A DNA stretch of 43,132 nt from Stenotrophomonas maltophilia (GTDB lineage Bacteria; Pseudomonadota; Gammaproteobacteria; Xanthomonadales; Xanthomonadaceae): positions 1 to 43,132 of the forward strand of contig NZ_SRHZ01000009.1 in NCBI RefSeq assembly GCF_004684085.1, read 5' to 3'. Of the stretch, positions 32,712 through 41,121 are shown piece after piece (the stretch's first letter is position 1; the number at the start of each line of letters is the position of its first letter). Both the position numbers and the translations under genes were made by a program. The notes under the pieces are model-generated. The model was not told the origin of the DNA and made no database searches. It saw only the letters and a list, made by a program, of their open reading frames with translations.

Positions 32712-34766
32712 TCAACTGCGTCGGGCGTAAGCGTATTCGTTGCTGCCGGCCTCCGGGTCGGCCTCACCGAGGCACGCTGCGGCTGTCGTGACGCGCAGTC
32801 CGGCGTGTTCGCAGCAGGCGCCCAGCACACGTTCAATGGCATGGGCCAGCGTTCCATCGATCTGGCCCTGCTCGTCCTCGAACGCGCTGCGATGCAGATG
32901 CGCGTCCAGCAACGGGCGCAGTGCCTGCAGCCGCCACCAACCCATGCTGCCTGCACCAAAACGGCTGGCGTCCATCGGCGTTTCCAGTCCCAGCCGGGCC
33001 TGCAGTCGCGCCAATGCGGGACCATTGCCACCGACAAAATCGGCGACCGGCAGCAGGTGCCCTTCGGCCACCACCATGCCCAACCCTGGATCGGCCTGGA
33101 ACGCGGCATGGATGCGCGCGGCACGTCCGCCCTGCACCAGCCGTTGCAGGAGTTCCTGGCGCCACTGGTCGCCATCGGCGCGATGCGTTGAACGCTTCGT
33201 GTGCAGCTTCAGTACTACATCGTGACCGGTCTGCAGCAGCCCTTCGGCGACCTCCAGGAACGGAAGGATGTCGCGCCCATGGTTGTCCACGGCGACGACC
33301 TCACCCTCGAGCCCATGCGCCACCAGGGCCTGCCGCACCGGCTCCGCCTGGTGTGCCGGGGTGGTCACTACGATTGTCCAGTCCAGTGCCGCTTCGCGCA
33401 GCGCGGACAGGACGTCCGGCAGCGTTTCCAGATACCAGGCATGGAGATGCACTGCCGGTTTCTGAAGCAGTGCCGGAGCAGGCACGAGTGCATCGCGGGT
33501 GGCCTGCAGCCAGGCATGACCCAGCCGTGCATCCGGTTCCAGCACGGCGCCTTCTGCCCATTCATTCCAGGCGTTGATGAACACCATCCGCTGGCTCGCT
33601 GACACCGGCGCCAGGCGTTCATGGATCGTGGTACGCAGCCAGTCCCGGTAGCCGCGTGGGGATGCATGCAGGTAGACGCGGCCACGGCCGGAGCGGCGCG
33701 CTTCGTTGTCCCAACCCGGGTTCACGCCCGGGTAGAGCGGGTAGTCCGGCAGCGGTCGCGCTGCAATCTCGGTGGCCAGTTCACGCCAGTCGCGCACATC
33801 GCCATTGAAGGCCGGATTGAGCAGCCATTGTTGCGCCGACAGCGAACGCGGGTTGCTCATGTTCGGCGGGAACTCTACTGCCGCGTCGAACCCGATGTCG
33901 CGTGGATCCGGGCGCTCGAAGCCCTGCACGTACGCCAGGTGGATCTCACCGACGCCATTGTCGCGGCACCAGCGGCGCCAACGTTCGGCGGTCGCCCGGG
34001 CGTCGGGCAGCAGGTGCGGGCGATAGACCAGCAGCATCGGCCGGCCCTCGACCTTCAAGGCACGGCGGTCGCGCAGGTAGGGCGCGACATGCGCGATGAA
34101 GGCCAGATCATCCTCGGCGCTGTGCTGCTGGCCGATCAGGATGTCCTCGTCGCGGCCATCCCAGCGTCGTGCCCAGTTCTCGTTGGCCCAGCACAGGCAG
34201 AACGGCAGGTCGATGCTGTCGTCGGCCAGCCACTGGTGCAGCGGGTCCTCCATCAGAGTGCGGCCGCTGAACCAGTAGTAGTAGAAGCAGAACGCGCCGA
34301 TGCCGTACTCCGCAGCGAGGCGTGCCTGGTCCCGCATCACCTGGGGGTTGCGCAGGTCGTAGAAGCCCAGGTCCGCCGGCAGCCGCGGTTGGATATGGCC
34401 CTCGAACTGTGGCAGCGCGCGGGTGACATTGCGCCACTCGGTAAAGCCCTTGCCCCACCACGCGTCGTTCTCTGGGAAGGTGTGGAACTGCGGCAGGTAG
34501 AAGGCCACCAGCGTGGCGGGCGATGGCGACGGCAGGACCGCCTCACGCCACGGCACGTGGCCGATCGCCGCCTCGTCCGCCCGCCAGCGCAGCTGCGCGC
34601 TGGCGCGCTGGCCGGCGTCATCCTGCTGCCCCTTCGGCGGTGGCGGCACCCAGTCGCCATGCCGTGCCAGCAGCCGGGTACGCAACCGGTCGCGCTGTGC
34701 CTGTGACAATGGCAGCGCCCGGAACAGGGCACGCAGCAACGGGAACACTGCTTGGCGCATGCTCAT
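32712..34766 (-). CDS. WbsX/GH99-like domain fused to RgpF-like domain
   Basis: 684 residues. Residues about 85-400 match the WbsX / glycoside hydrolase 99-like domain: LVAFYLPQFHTFPENDAWWG, GFTEWRNVTRALPQFEGHIQP, IGAFCFYYYWFSGRTLMEDP, LCWANENWARRWDG and MVFINAWNEWAEG with its acidic residues. Residues about 435-684 resemble rhamnan synthesis protein F (VHLHAWYLETLPDVL, VDNHGRDILPFL, DVVLKLHTKRSTH). Both domains are common in O-antigen loci, so it probably takes part in LPS glycan assembly or processing. No signal peptide is evident; the start is basic and mildly hydrophobic. The same RgpF-like module ends the 10882-12963 protein. Start 34760 is also possible. Confidence 0.83.
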   Translation of the reverse strand: MSMRQAVFPLLRALFRALPLSQAQRDRLRTRLLARHGDWVPPPPKGQQDDAGQRASAQLRWRADEAAIGHVPWREAVLPSPSPATLVAFYLPQFHTFPENDAWWGKGFTEWRNVTRALPQFEGHIQPRLPADLGFYDLRNPQVMRDQARLAAEYGIGAFCFYYYWFSGRTLMEDPLHQWLADDSIDLPFCLCWANENWARRWDGRDEDILIGQQHSAEDDLAFIAHVAPYLRDRRALKVEGRPMLLVYRPHLLPDARATAERWRRWCRDNGVGEIHLAYVQGFERPDPRDIGFDAAVEFPPNMSNPRSLSAQQWLLNPAFNGDVRDWRELATEIAARPLPDYPLYPGVNPGWDNEARRSGRGRVYLHASPRGYRDWLRTTIHERLAPVSASQRMVFINAWNEWAEGAVLEPDARLGHAWLQATRDALVPAPALLQKPAVHLHAWYLETLPDVLSALREAALDWTIVVTTPAHQAEPVRQALVAHGLEGEVVAVDNHGRDILPFLEVAEGLLQTGHDVVLKLHTKRSTHRADGDQWRQELLQRLVQGGRAARIHAAFQADPGLGMVVAEGHLLPVADFVGGNGPALARLQARLGLETPMDASRFGAGSMGWWRLQALRPLLDAHLHRSAFEDEQGQIDGTLAHAIERVLGACCEHAGLRVTTAAACLGEADPEAGSNEYAYARRS

Positions 34767-34884
34767 CGGGGGACGTCCGGTGACAGGTGGAAGGAAACGG
34801 ACATCGGCATCTGGGCAACGGTCATGGCGCCATTTTCGGTGCTGGCGGCCATGACGGCAAACGCCGGCATGCTAGCGTGTGGCC

Positions 34885-35472
34885 ATGCTCTTCCCCCACG
34901 ACCTGCCTGACGCCGATGTTCAGCACCTGCCGGGCTGGTTACCGGCGGGTGAGGCCGATGCGCTGCTGCTGATCCTGCAGGTCGCAGTCCCCTGGGAAAT
35001 CCATCGCATCCGCATGTTTGGCAACTGGGTGGATTCGCCACGGCTGAGCTGCTGGATAGGCGATCCACAGGCGCGCTACCGCTATTCCGGTGCTGAATTC
35101 GTCCCGCACCCCTGGCCGCCCGTATTGCAGGCCATGCGTGAGCGCCTGCAGGCGGAGGGCATCGGTGGCTTCAACAGCGTGCTGCTGAACCGCTATCGCG
35201 GTGGCGGTGATTACATGGGCTGGCACAGCGATGACGAGCCGGAGCTGGGGCCGGCCCCGGTGATTGCCTCGCTGAGCCTGGGCGCGGCGCGCCGCTTCCT
35301 GCTGCGCCGGCGCGATGACCCGGCGCGGAAGGCCGAGTATCTGCTCGGCCATGGCGATCTGCTGCTGATGGCGGGGCAGACGCAGAGGTTCTACCAGCAC
35401 GCGCTGCCGAAAATGGCGCGGGTGCAGGGCGAGCGGATCAACCTGACGTTCCGTTGGATTACGCCGCGGTGA
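34885..35472 (+). CDS. AlkB-like 2-oxoglutarate/Fe(II) dioxygenase
   Basis: 195 residues. The iron ligands are H114 and D116 in MGWHSDDEPELG and H172 in RFYQHALPK; 2-oxoglutarate is held by R184 and R190 in ERINLTFRW. The PRLSCWIGDPQARYRYSG and GFNSVLLNRYRGGGDYMGWH segments are those of the ALKBH2/3-like bacterial AlkB group. It probably repairs alkylated bases by oxidative dealkylation. There is no ada or alkA beside it. The ATG at 34885 is used; a GTG at 34879 is in frame. It stands alone, divergent from the WbsX-like gene. Confidence 0.88.
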   Translation: MLFPHDLPDADVQHLPGWLPAGEADALLLILQVAVPWEIHRIRMFGNWVDSPRLSCWIGDPQARYRYSGAEFVPHPWPPVLQAMRERLQAEGIGGFNSVLLNRYRGGGDYMGWHSDDEPELGPAPVIASLSLGAARRFLLRRRDDPARKAEYLLGHGDLLLMAGQTQRFYQHALPKMARVQGERINLTFRWITPR

Positions 35473-35480
35473 GGGCTGCC

Positions 35481-35575
35481 GCCGGGCATGGCCCGGCGCT
35501 ACCGGAACCGTGCGGCGGGCGCCGCGCCATGCCTGGTGAAAATCGTGCGGGGTAGCGCCGCGCCATGCCCGGCGA
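35481..35575. repeat. Cluster of SMAG-like GTAG palindromes
   Basis: Three related units fill the gap between two convergent genes: a minus-strand copy at 35481-35502 (ending GCTAC, so GTAGC on the minus strand), a degenerate plus-strand copy around 35516-35539 lacking GTAG, and a plus-strand copy at 35552-35575 starting GTAG. All share GCGCC...GCCATGCC...GGCGA-type arms. They match SMAG elements of Stenotrophomonas and may stabilise or end the converging transcripts. Confidence 0.8.
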
Positions 35576-35584
35576 ATGCTGCGA

Positions 35585-36226
35585 TCAGCGCGTAACGGTC
35601 AGCTGGTCGGCCTGCCCGCTCTGCAGCGTCCAACCGACGACATCCTGCGCCAGTTGCTGCAGGCCCCGTTCAAAGGCGGCGGTCACCGCCGGCATGTCGG
35701 TGCTGCCGACCGGCTGCGACTGACGGAAGGTGCGGTCAGCGACCACGCGCTGATCGGCGACGTGGATCAGCTTGGCATTGAGCTCGATCACCACTGTCGG
35801 CGTTGCCTGTCCCTGGTAGTCCGATTCGAAGCGGCGTACGTCGGTGGACAGCTTGTAGTCGGCGCGGATGCCGGCGGTGCTGCGCGCCACGCCACGAATG
35901 CGGCCGGAATCTTCGAAGCCACGCAGCAGGGTGTCTTCGATCATGTCGGTGGCCGGCTGCGCCCAGCTGGCGCCCTTGTAGATTTCCAGTTCCGACGGCG
36001 TCGGCCGCACATTGATGCGCGGGCTGTCGACCATGCGCGCGGCGCTGGGCTTGGCCAGCACCAGCTGCCAGCTGGCCTGTGGCCACGCCGGGTCGGCCTT
36101 CACCTGCACCGAGGGCGAGTACAGCGTCACTGCGGTCTTTTCGCTGCTGCCAAGGATGGAGCAGCCGCCCAGCAGCGCGACCATCGAAGCGGCCAGCAGC
36201 AGGCGCGGAAGGGGGGTCGGGCTCAT
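35585..36226 (-). CDS. ABC-type transport auxiliary lipoprotein (PqiC/YmbA-like)
   Basis: 213 residues. A lipoprotein signal peptide ends in ALLGGC with the lipidated Cys at residue 22. The mature part matches the ABC transport auxiliary component domain seen in PqiC: VQVKADPAWPQASWQLVLAKP, YKGASWAQPATDMIEDTLLRGFEDSG and YKLSTDVRRFESDYQG. Such lipoproteins accompany MCE lipid-transport systems, probably on the outer membrane side of the periplasm. It is the last gene of the operon and overlaps the MlaD-like gene by four bases. It takes the place a MlaC periplasmic carrier would have in the E. coli operon. Confidence 0.85.
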   Translation of the reverse strand: MSPTPLPRLLLAASMVALLGGCSILGSSEKTAVTLYSPSVQVKADPAWPQASWQLVLAKPSAARMVDSPRINVRPTPSELEIYKGASWAQPATDMIEDTLLRGFEDSGRIRGVARSTAGIRADYKLSTDVRRFESDYQGQATPTVVIELNAKLIHVADQRVVADRTFRQSQPVGSTDMPAVTAAFERGLQQLAQDVVGWTLQSGQADQLTVTR

Positions 36227-37149
36227 TGGGGTTCGAACTCCTTCGGGGCGTCGCGGCCAAGCAGGTAGCGCGCGGGGTTGTTCTCGAGGCGGTCGCTGAC
36301 CCGGCGCAGGTCGCGGATCAGCCCGCGCAGTTCGGTCAGCGTCGGGCCCAGCTGGCCGAGGCCGTCGTTGGCGAAGCTGTTGATGGCGGCACGGTTCTCG
36401 CCAAGGATCGAATCGGCGTTGCCGGCGGCCGAGTCCAGCTTGACCAGCGTGCCGTCAAGCTTGTCGATGATGCCGGGCAGCTGCTGCACCAGGTTCTTGT
36501 CCAGGCGCTCGATGGTGCCGTTGGTGGTCTTCAGCGTGGTGTCGAGGCTGCGCGCGGCGTCACGCGCGCTGAGCAGCAGTGCCTGGGTGCCCTGGTCGCG
36601 GTCGGCCAGGCCACCGCTGATGGTTTCCAGGTTGGCCAGCGTCGCGTTGATCGAGGCCACGTTGCGATCGCTGAGGATCTGGTCCATGCGCTCGACGATG
36701 CGGTTGGCCACATCGGTGATGTTCTGCAGCGCCGACGGCGTGGTCGGAATGATCGGTGCCGGGTCCTTGTTGACCGTGGTCAGTGCCGGCGACTGCGGCG
36801 TACCGCCACTGAGCTGGATGATCGAGGGGCCGGTCAGGCTGGTGATCGCCAGCTTGGCACGGGTATCGGTCTTCACCGGCGTGGTCGAGTTCAGGCGGAT
36901 GCGTGCGACCACCTGGCGCGGGTCATCCGGCACCAGATTCAGTTCGATGATCGAACCGACCGCGATGCCGTTGTACTGCACCGGGCTGCCGACCGACAGG
37001 CCGGTCACTGCCTCGCGGAACACCACGCGGTATTCCTGCCAGGTGCGGTCGGAGGAGTACTTGGCGGCCCACAGGCCGAAGGCCAGCAGGGCCAGGCCGG
37101 TGATCAGGGTGAACGCGCCGATCAGCACGTAGTTGGCTTTGGTTTCCAT
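36223..37149 (-). CDS. mlaD: MCE/MlaD-family lipid-transport protein
   Basis: 308 residues. One N-terminal membrane helix (NYVLIGAFTLITGLALLAFGLW) is followed by an MCE domain (about 39-120: FREAVTGLSVGSPVQYNGIAVGSIIELNL) and a long helical region (about 150-290) with LDKNLVQQLPGIIDKLDGTLVKLD-like heptads. MCE proteins form hexameric rings that pass phospholipid through the periplasm. It is longer than E. coli MlaD (about 183 residues) because of the helical part. It lies three bases after the ATPase gene and overlaps the lipoprotein gene. Confidence 0.9.
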   Translation of the reverse strand: METKANYVLIGAFTLITGLALLAFGLWAAKYSSDRTWQEYRVVFREAVTGLSVGSPVQYNGIAVGSIIELNLVPDDPRQVVARIRLNSTTPVKTDTRAKLAITSLTGPSIIQLSGGTPQSPALTTVNKDPAPIIPTTPSALQNITDVANRIVERMDQILSDRNVASINATLANLETISGGLADRDQGTQALLLSARDAARSLDTTLKTTNGTIERLDKNLVQQLPGIIDKLDGTLVKLDSAAGNADSILGENRAAINSFANDGLGQLGPTLTELRGLIRDLRRVSDRLENNPARYLLGRDAPKEFEPQ

Positions 37150-37152
37150 GGC

Positions 37153-37980
37153 TCAGGCACTCTCGATCTGTTCGCCGCGCGCGGCACGCGCACGCGGTCC
37201 GTGGAAGTATTCCTGGATCCACGGATGATCCAGTTTCTCGATGTCCGGCAGCGGCGCGTTGGCCACCACTTTGCGGTCGGCGATCACCGCCACCCGGTCG
37301 CAGATGGCGTACAGCGTGTCCAGGTCGTGGGTGATCAGGAACACGGTCAACCCCAGTGCTTCCTGCAGGGTCTTGATCAGGCGGTCGAAGGCGGCCGCGC
37401 CGATCGGGTCCAGTCCTGCAGTGGGTTCATCCAGGAACAGCAGCGGCGGATCCAGTGCCAGTGCACGGGCCAGGCCGGCGCGCTTGCGCATGCCACCGGA
37501 CAGCTGCGAGGGCAGCTTGTTGATCGCATCGGCGGGCAGGCCGGCCAGCTTCACCTTCAGCAGCGCCAGCTCGTAATGCCAGCGTTCGGGCAGTTCGCGA
37601 TGGTGCTCCTTAAGCGGTACCTGCACGTTCTCGCCCACGGTCAGCGAGGAGAACAACGCGCCATCCTGGAACAGCACGCCGGTGTTGCGTTCGATGTGCA
37701 GGCGGCTCTCGGCATCGTCGGCGCGCGCATCGCGGCCGAGCACCTCGATCTGGCCGGCATCGGGAACACGCAGGCCCAGGATCGAGCGCATCAGCACCGA
37801 CTTGCCGGTGCCCGAGCCGCCCACCACGCCAAGGATCTCGCCCCGGCGCACGTCCAGGTCCAGCCCATCGTGCACGGTCTGGCTGCCAAAGCTGTTGACC
37901 AGCCCGCGCACGCGGATGGCCAGGTCGTGGCCGTCATCGTCCTGCATGGGCACTTCTTCGGGGGTCGGGTGCGTGCTCAT
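37153..37980 (-). CDS. mlaF: Mla-type ABC transporter ATPase
   Basis: 275 residues. Walker A GGSGTGKSVLMRSI, signature LSGGMRKRAGLARAL, Walker B LLFLDEPTAGLDP and ITHDLDTLY are intact. RSILGLRVPDAG and the GLDPI.A form are typical of the MlaF group. It powers lipid movement by the MlaE-like permease, whose stop lies one base upstream. About 30 residues of the C-terminus (HPWIQEYFHGPRARAARG) fit the MlaF handshake tail that contacts the neighbouring subunit. Confidence 0.92.
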   Translation of the reverse strand: MSTHPTPEEVPMQDDDGHDLAIRVRGLVNSFGSQTVHDGLDLDVRRGEILGVVGGSGTGKSVLMRSILGLRVPDAGQIEVLGRDARADDAESRLHIERNTGVLFQDGALFSSLTVGENVQVPLKEHHRELPERWHYELALLKVKLAGLPADAINKLPSQLSGGMRKRAGLARALALDPPLLFLDEPTAGLDPIGAAAFDRLIKTLQEALGLTVFLITHDLDTLYAICDRVAVIADRKVVANAPLPDIEKLDHPWIQEYFHGPRARAARGEQIESA

Positions 37981-37981
37981 G

Positions 37982-39103
37982 TCACCAGTCCATGTGCATG
38001 AACCACAACGCCGCGAAGGCGTCGATGATGATCACCAGCGAGATCGTCTGCACCACGCTGGAGGTAGTGCGTTCGCCGACCGACTGCGCCGTGCCTTCCA
38101 CCTTCAGGCCTTCCAGGCAGCCGATCAGGCCAATCACCAGCGCGAATACCGGTGCCTTGGACAGGCCGACCAGCATGTGCCGCACTTCCATCGTGTCGTG
38201 CATGCGGGCGATGTACATCTGCGGCGGAATATCCAGGTCGAACGCGCCCACGGTGATACCGCCGGCCAGGCCGGCGACCATCGCAATGAAGGTCAGCAGG
38301 GGCAGGGTGACCAGTAGCGCCATCAACCGTGGCAGCACCAGCAGGTCGATCGGGTCCAGTCCCAGCGTACGCATCGCATCGATTTCCTCGCGCGCCTTCA
38401 TCGCACCGATCTGTGCGGTGAAGGCACTGGCAGTGCGGCCGGCCAGCACGATCGCGGTCAGCAGCACGGCGAACTCGCGCAGGAAAGCGATGTTGACCAG
38501 TTCGACCACGTAAATCTCGGCGCCGAAATCGCGCAGGATGGTCGAACCGAGGAAGGCGATCACCGCGCCGACCAGATAGGACAGCAGTGCCACCAGCGGT
38601 ACCGCGTCCAGTCCAACCTGCTCCATCTGGTGCACGGTGGCGGTCATGCGGAAACGGCGCGGCTCCTTGACCAGGCGGGCTGCCTTGACCAGGTTCTCGC
38701 CGAGGAAGCTGCACAGCGCCTTGATGTTGTGGCCGGTAGTGTGAACGCTGACACCCAGCCGCTCCAGTGCGGCCAGCACGCCGAAGTCGCGCTTGGGCTT
38801 GGGACGGTCGTCGGCCACTTCTTCGATGGTGCACACCAGCGCCTGGTGGTCGGCACGGAACTGCAGCGCGTCCTCGGCCAGGTCGGCGCGATGGGCCACG
38901 CGCAGTACCTGCAGCACGCCGGCCGAATCCATCTTCTCGATGCCGGTGGCATCGATGCCGGTCAGCGTGTCGGGAACGCCGCGCAGGACTTCGGCCGCGT
39001 CCAGCGCGGTCTTGAGGGTCCAGGTGCCGGACAGGCGGATCACGCCCGGGTCATGGGCATCCTGTTCGAGCTGGGGGGCGTGGTTCGGGGTCACTTGGGC
39101 CAT
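37982..39103 (-). CDS. mlaE: MlaE-type permease with N-terminal STAS domain
   Basis: 373 residues. The first ~105 residues form a STAS domain (IRLSGTWTLKTALDAAEVL, GIDATGIEKMDSAGVLQVL), the role played by the separate MlaB protein in E. coli. The remainder is the MlaE permease: PLVALLSYLVGAVIAFLGS, AEIYVVELVNIAFLREFAVLLTAIVLAGRTASAFTAQ, REEIDAMRTLGLDPIDLLVLPR and VFALVIGLIGCLEGL. The ATG at 39103 is chosen because the family-like part begins there; the frame is open further upstream to 39331 but overlaps the divergent exporter gene. It is the first gene of the mla operon. Confidence 0.9.
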   Translation of the reverse strand: MAQVTPNHAPQLEQDAHDPGVIRLSGTWTLKTALDAAEVLRGVPDTLTGIDATGIEKMDSAGVLQVLRVAHRADLAEDALQFRADHQALVCTIEEVADDRPKPKRDFGVLAALERLGVSVHTTGHNIKALCSFLGENLVKAARLVKEPRRFRMTATVHQMEQVGLDAVPLVALLSYLVGAVIAFLGSTILRDFGAEIYVVELVNIAFLREFAVLLTAIVLAGRTASAFTAQIGAMKAREEIDAMRTLGLDPIDLLVLPRLMALLVTLPLLTFIAMVAGLAGGITVGAFDLDIPPQMYIARMHDTMEVRHMLVGLSKAPVFALVIGLIGCLEGLKVEGTAQSVGERTTSSVVQTISLVIIIDAFAALWFMHMDW

Positions 39104-39195
39104 TCGGGTCGCAGCATAACCGTTCTGTATCGGGCTTCGCGTCGAACTCGGATGAATTTCTCCGGTAAGCCTCAGCCTAGGTAATACTACGGCGC

Positions 39196-40455
39196 ATGTC
39201 CGCAGACGCTCACACGATCCCCACGCCCCAGGCCACCTACGCGCAGCGCGTGGCCTTTGTTTCCGAGATCGCCGGACGCCTGCACAGCTATGGCACAACG
39301 GCCCAGCGCCTGGAAACGGCAGTGGTGGCACTGGCCCGCCAGCTCGATCTGGATTGTGAACCGTGGTCGAATCCCACCGGTATCATTCTCAGCTTCAGCG
39401 ATCCGGCACAGGCGATCGGCTCCAGTGACATCACCCGCGTGATCCGCCTGGCGCCAGGTGAAAACGATCTGCACAAGCTCAGCGTCGCCGACCATATCGC
39501 CGAGGAAGTAGCCAACGGGCGGATGAGCATCGCCCAGGGCCATACCGCACTGCGCCAGCTGGACAAGGATCCGGGCCGGCGCGGCAAGCTGCGCACCATC
39601 CTTTCGTTCACGCTTGGTGCGGCCGGTGTGGCCGGCATGTGGAAGCTGCCGTGGCTGGACATCGCGACCGCCGGTGTCATCGGCCTGATGATCGGCCTGC
39701 TCGGCATGGTCACCGACCGTCGCCCGGCCACCCGCGAAGCCGCCGAGGCACTGGCCGCGTTGCTGGCCGGCCTGGTCGCCACCCTGGTCGCGTCCTTTGT
39801 CGGTGCACTCAACCTCAATACGGTGATCATCGCCTCGCTGGTGGTGCTGCTGCCCGGCATGTCGCTGACCAATGCGGTCAACGAGCTGGCGAGTCAGCAC
39901 TGGGTGTCAGGCACCGCGCGGTTTGCTGGTGCGCTGACCACCATCATGAAGCTCAGCGTCGGCGCGATGATCGCGGTGACCCTGGCCGACGTGCTCGGCC
40001 TCGATCCGGTGATCCGCGCTACGCGACCGCAGGGGCCCTGGGTGGAATGGGGATCGTTGCTGACCGCGGCATTCGCCTTCGCGATGCTGTTCAAGGCCAA
40101 CCGCCGCGATTATCCGTGGGTGATCGCCGCTTCGGTGGCCGGTTATGCGATCTCCAAATTCGGCGGCCATGCCTGGGGCGCACCGGCCGGCATCTTCTTG
40201 TCGGCGATGCTGCTGACTGCGGGTGGCAACCTGTTCGGCCGCCTGGTCGGGCGGCCGGGCGCGATCATCCGCCTGCCGGGCATCATCATGATGGTGCCCG
40301 GCAGCACCAGCCTGCGCGGCGTGCTGACTCTGGTCCAGCAACAGGACGTGGGCGCCGGCCAAGGCGTGTTCCTGACTGTACTCAACGTGGTGATGGCGCT
40401 GGTGGCGGGCCTGCTGTTCGGCAACCTGCTGATGCCGGCGCGCAAGACGCTCTGA
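39196..40455 (+). CDS. ThrE-type threonine/serine exporter
   Basis: 419 residues. The N-terminal ~130 residues are soluble (AGRLHSYGTTAQRLETAVVALARQL, SNPTGIILSFSD), then about ten membrane helices run to the end, in the two-domain order of the ThrE family, whose founder exports threonine and serine from Corynebacterium. GMSLTNAVNELASQHWVSGTARFAGALTTIMKLSVG and MMVPGSTSLRGVL are signature segments. It is divergent from the mla operon with a 92-base gap. A bidirectional terminator follows. Substrate assignment rests on the family only. Confidence 0.9.
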   Translation: MSADAHTIPTPQATYAQRVAFVSEIAGRLHSYGTTAQRLETAVVALARQLDLDCEPWSNPTGIILSFSDPAQAIGSSDITRVIRLAPGENDLHKLSVADHIAEEVANGRMSIAQGHTALRQLDKDPGRRGKLRTILSFTLGAAGVAGMWKLPWLDIATAGVIGLMIGLLGMVTDRRPATREAAEALAALLAGLVATLVASFVGALNLNTVIIASLVVLLPGMSLTNAVNELASQHWVSGTARFAGALTTIMKLSVGAMIAVTLADVLGLDPVIRATRPQGPWVEWGSLLTAAFAFAMLFKANRRDYPWVIAASVAGYAISKFGGHAWGAPAGIFLSAMLLTAGGNLFGRLVGRPGAIIRLPGIIMMVPGSTSLRGVLTLVQQQDVGAGQGVFLTVLNVVMALVAGLLFGNLLMPARKTL

Positions 40456-40501
40456 TGGCGCTTGTGGGTGTGGACCGTTGGTCCACACACCGGACAAAGA
40501 G

Positions 40502-40528
40502 AAAACGCCGGCTTTCGCCGGCGTTTTT
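40502..40528. terminator. Bidirectional intrinsic terminator
   Basis: AAAACGCCGGC (40502-40512) pairs with GCCGGCGTTTT (40517-40527) around the loop TTTC, with the T-run extending to 40528. It lies between the stops of the convergent ThrE-type and H-NS-like genes and can serve both. Confidence 0.92.
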
Positions 40529-40548
40529 CATTGCAACCTGATCCGGCC

Positions 40549-40932
40549 TCAGGCCTTCTTGATCAGGAAATCTTCCGGCTTCTTGCTGCCCTTGGCGGTC
40601 AGCTCGGCCATCCAGCGCGGCTGCTTGCCGCGACCGGTCCAGGTTTCCTTGGGGTTGGCCGGATTGCGGTACTTCGGGGCAACCTTGCCCAGCTTGCGGC
40701 CGGCGGTCTTCGACGGCGCCTTGGCAACCTTGGCCACCTTGCGCGCGCGCGGGGCCGGGGCGTCGCCGAACAGTTCCTCGATGGTGTAACCCTCGGTCTT
40801 GGCCAGCTTGATCAGCTGGGCACGGACTTTGGTGATCGGCCGGCGCTTGGCGACGATGGTCTGCTGCTTCTTGGCGGTGCGGATCAGGGCGCCCAGCTCG
40901 CGTGCCGACAGGCCGGTCAGGTCAATGCTCAT
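40549..40932 (-). CDS. H-NS family nucleoid protein (Xanthomonas type)
   Basis: 127 residues. The N-terminal part (about 1-55) is helical, with TAKKQQTIVAKRRPITKVRAQLIKLAKTEGYTIEELFG. A flexible basic Ala/Lys/Pro linker follows (60-85), then the H-NS C-terminal DNA-binding motif: YRNPANPKETWTGRGKQPRW at 88-107, with the AT-hook-like GRGKQP. It probably binds the minor groove of AT-rich DNA and silences transferred genes. The start is set by GGAG about nine bases upstream. It is a single-gene unit with its own candidate promoter and terminator. Confidence 0.9.
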   Translation of the reverse strand: MSIDLTGLSARELGALIRTAKKQQTIVAKRRPITKVRAQLIKLAKTEGYTIEELFGDAPAPRARKVAKVAKAPSKTAGRKLGKVAPKYRNPANPKETWTGRGKQPRWMAELTAKGSKKPEDFLIKKA

Positions 40933-40993
40933 TTACTGTTACTCCGGAAACTAATGTGTGGACGGGACGAGCCAGTCCATGGCGTCGGCGGAC

Positions 40994-41022
40994 AGAATAG
41001 AGATGAATTAATCAGAGCACAA
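40994..41022 (-). promoter_or_regulatory. Candidate sigma-70 promoter for the H-NS-like gene
   Basis: On the minus strand, TTGTGC (41022-41017) and TATTCT (40999-40994) are 17 bases apart, facing the H-NS-like gene whose ATG is at 40932. The implied leader is about 55 bases. The region is also visibly AT-richer than the surrounding DNA. This is a motif reading only. Confidence 0.4.
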
Positions 41023-41121
41023 ATGCAGGCAGGACAGGGCTTGGCGACATCCCGGCTGCATTGCGTCGATTTTGACCGGATTATGTCCGCTGCAATATTG
41101 CTCGCATGCGCGTCAGGTAAA

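Noticed and set aside
36079..38001. A 640-codon plus-strand open frame opposite the mla operon
   Set aside because: It runs antisense to the lipoprotein, MlaD and MlaF genes, each of which has clear family motifs; the translated sequence is shadow-like.
39104..39331. Upstream extension of the MlaE-like frame
   Set aside because: It would overlap the divergent exporter gene and adds sequence unlike STAS or MlaE; ATG 39103 gives the family-like start.
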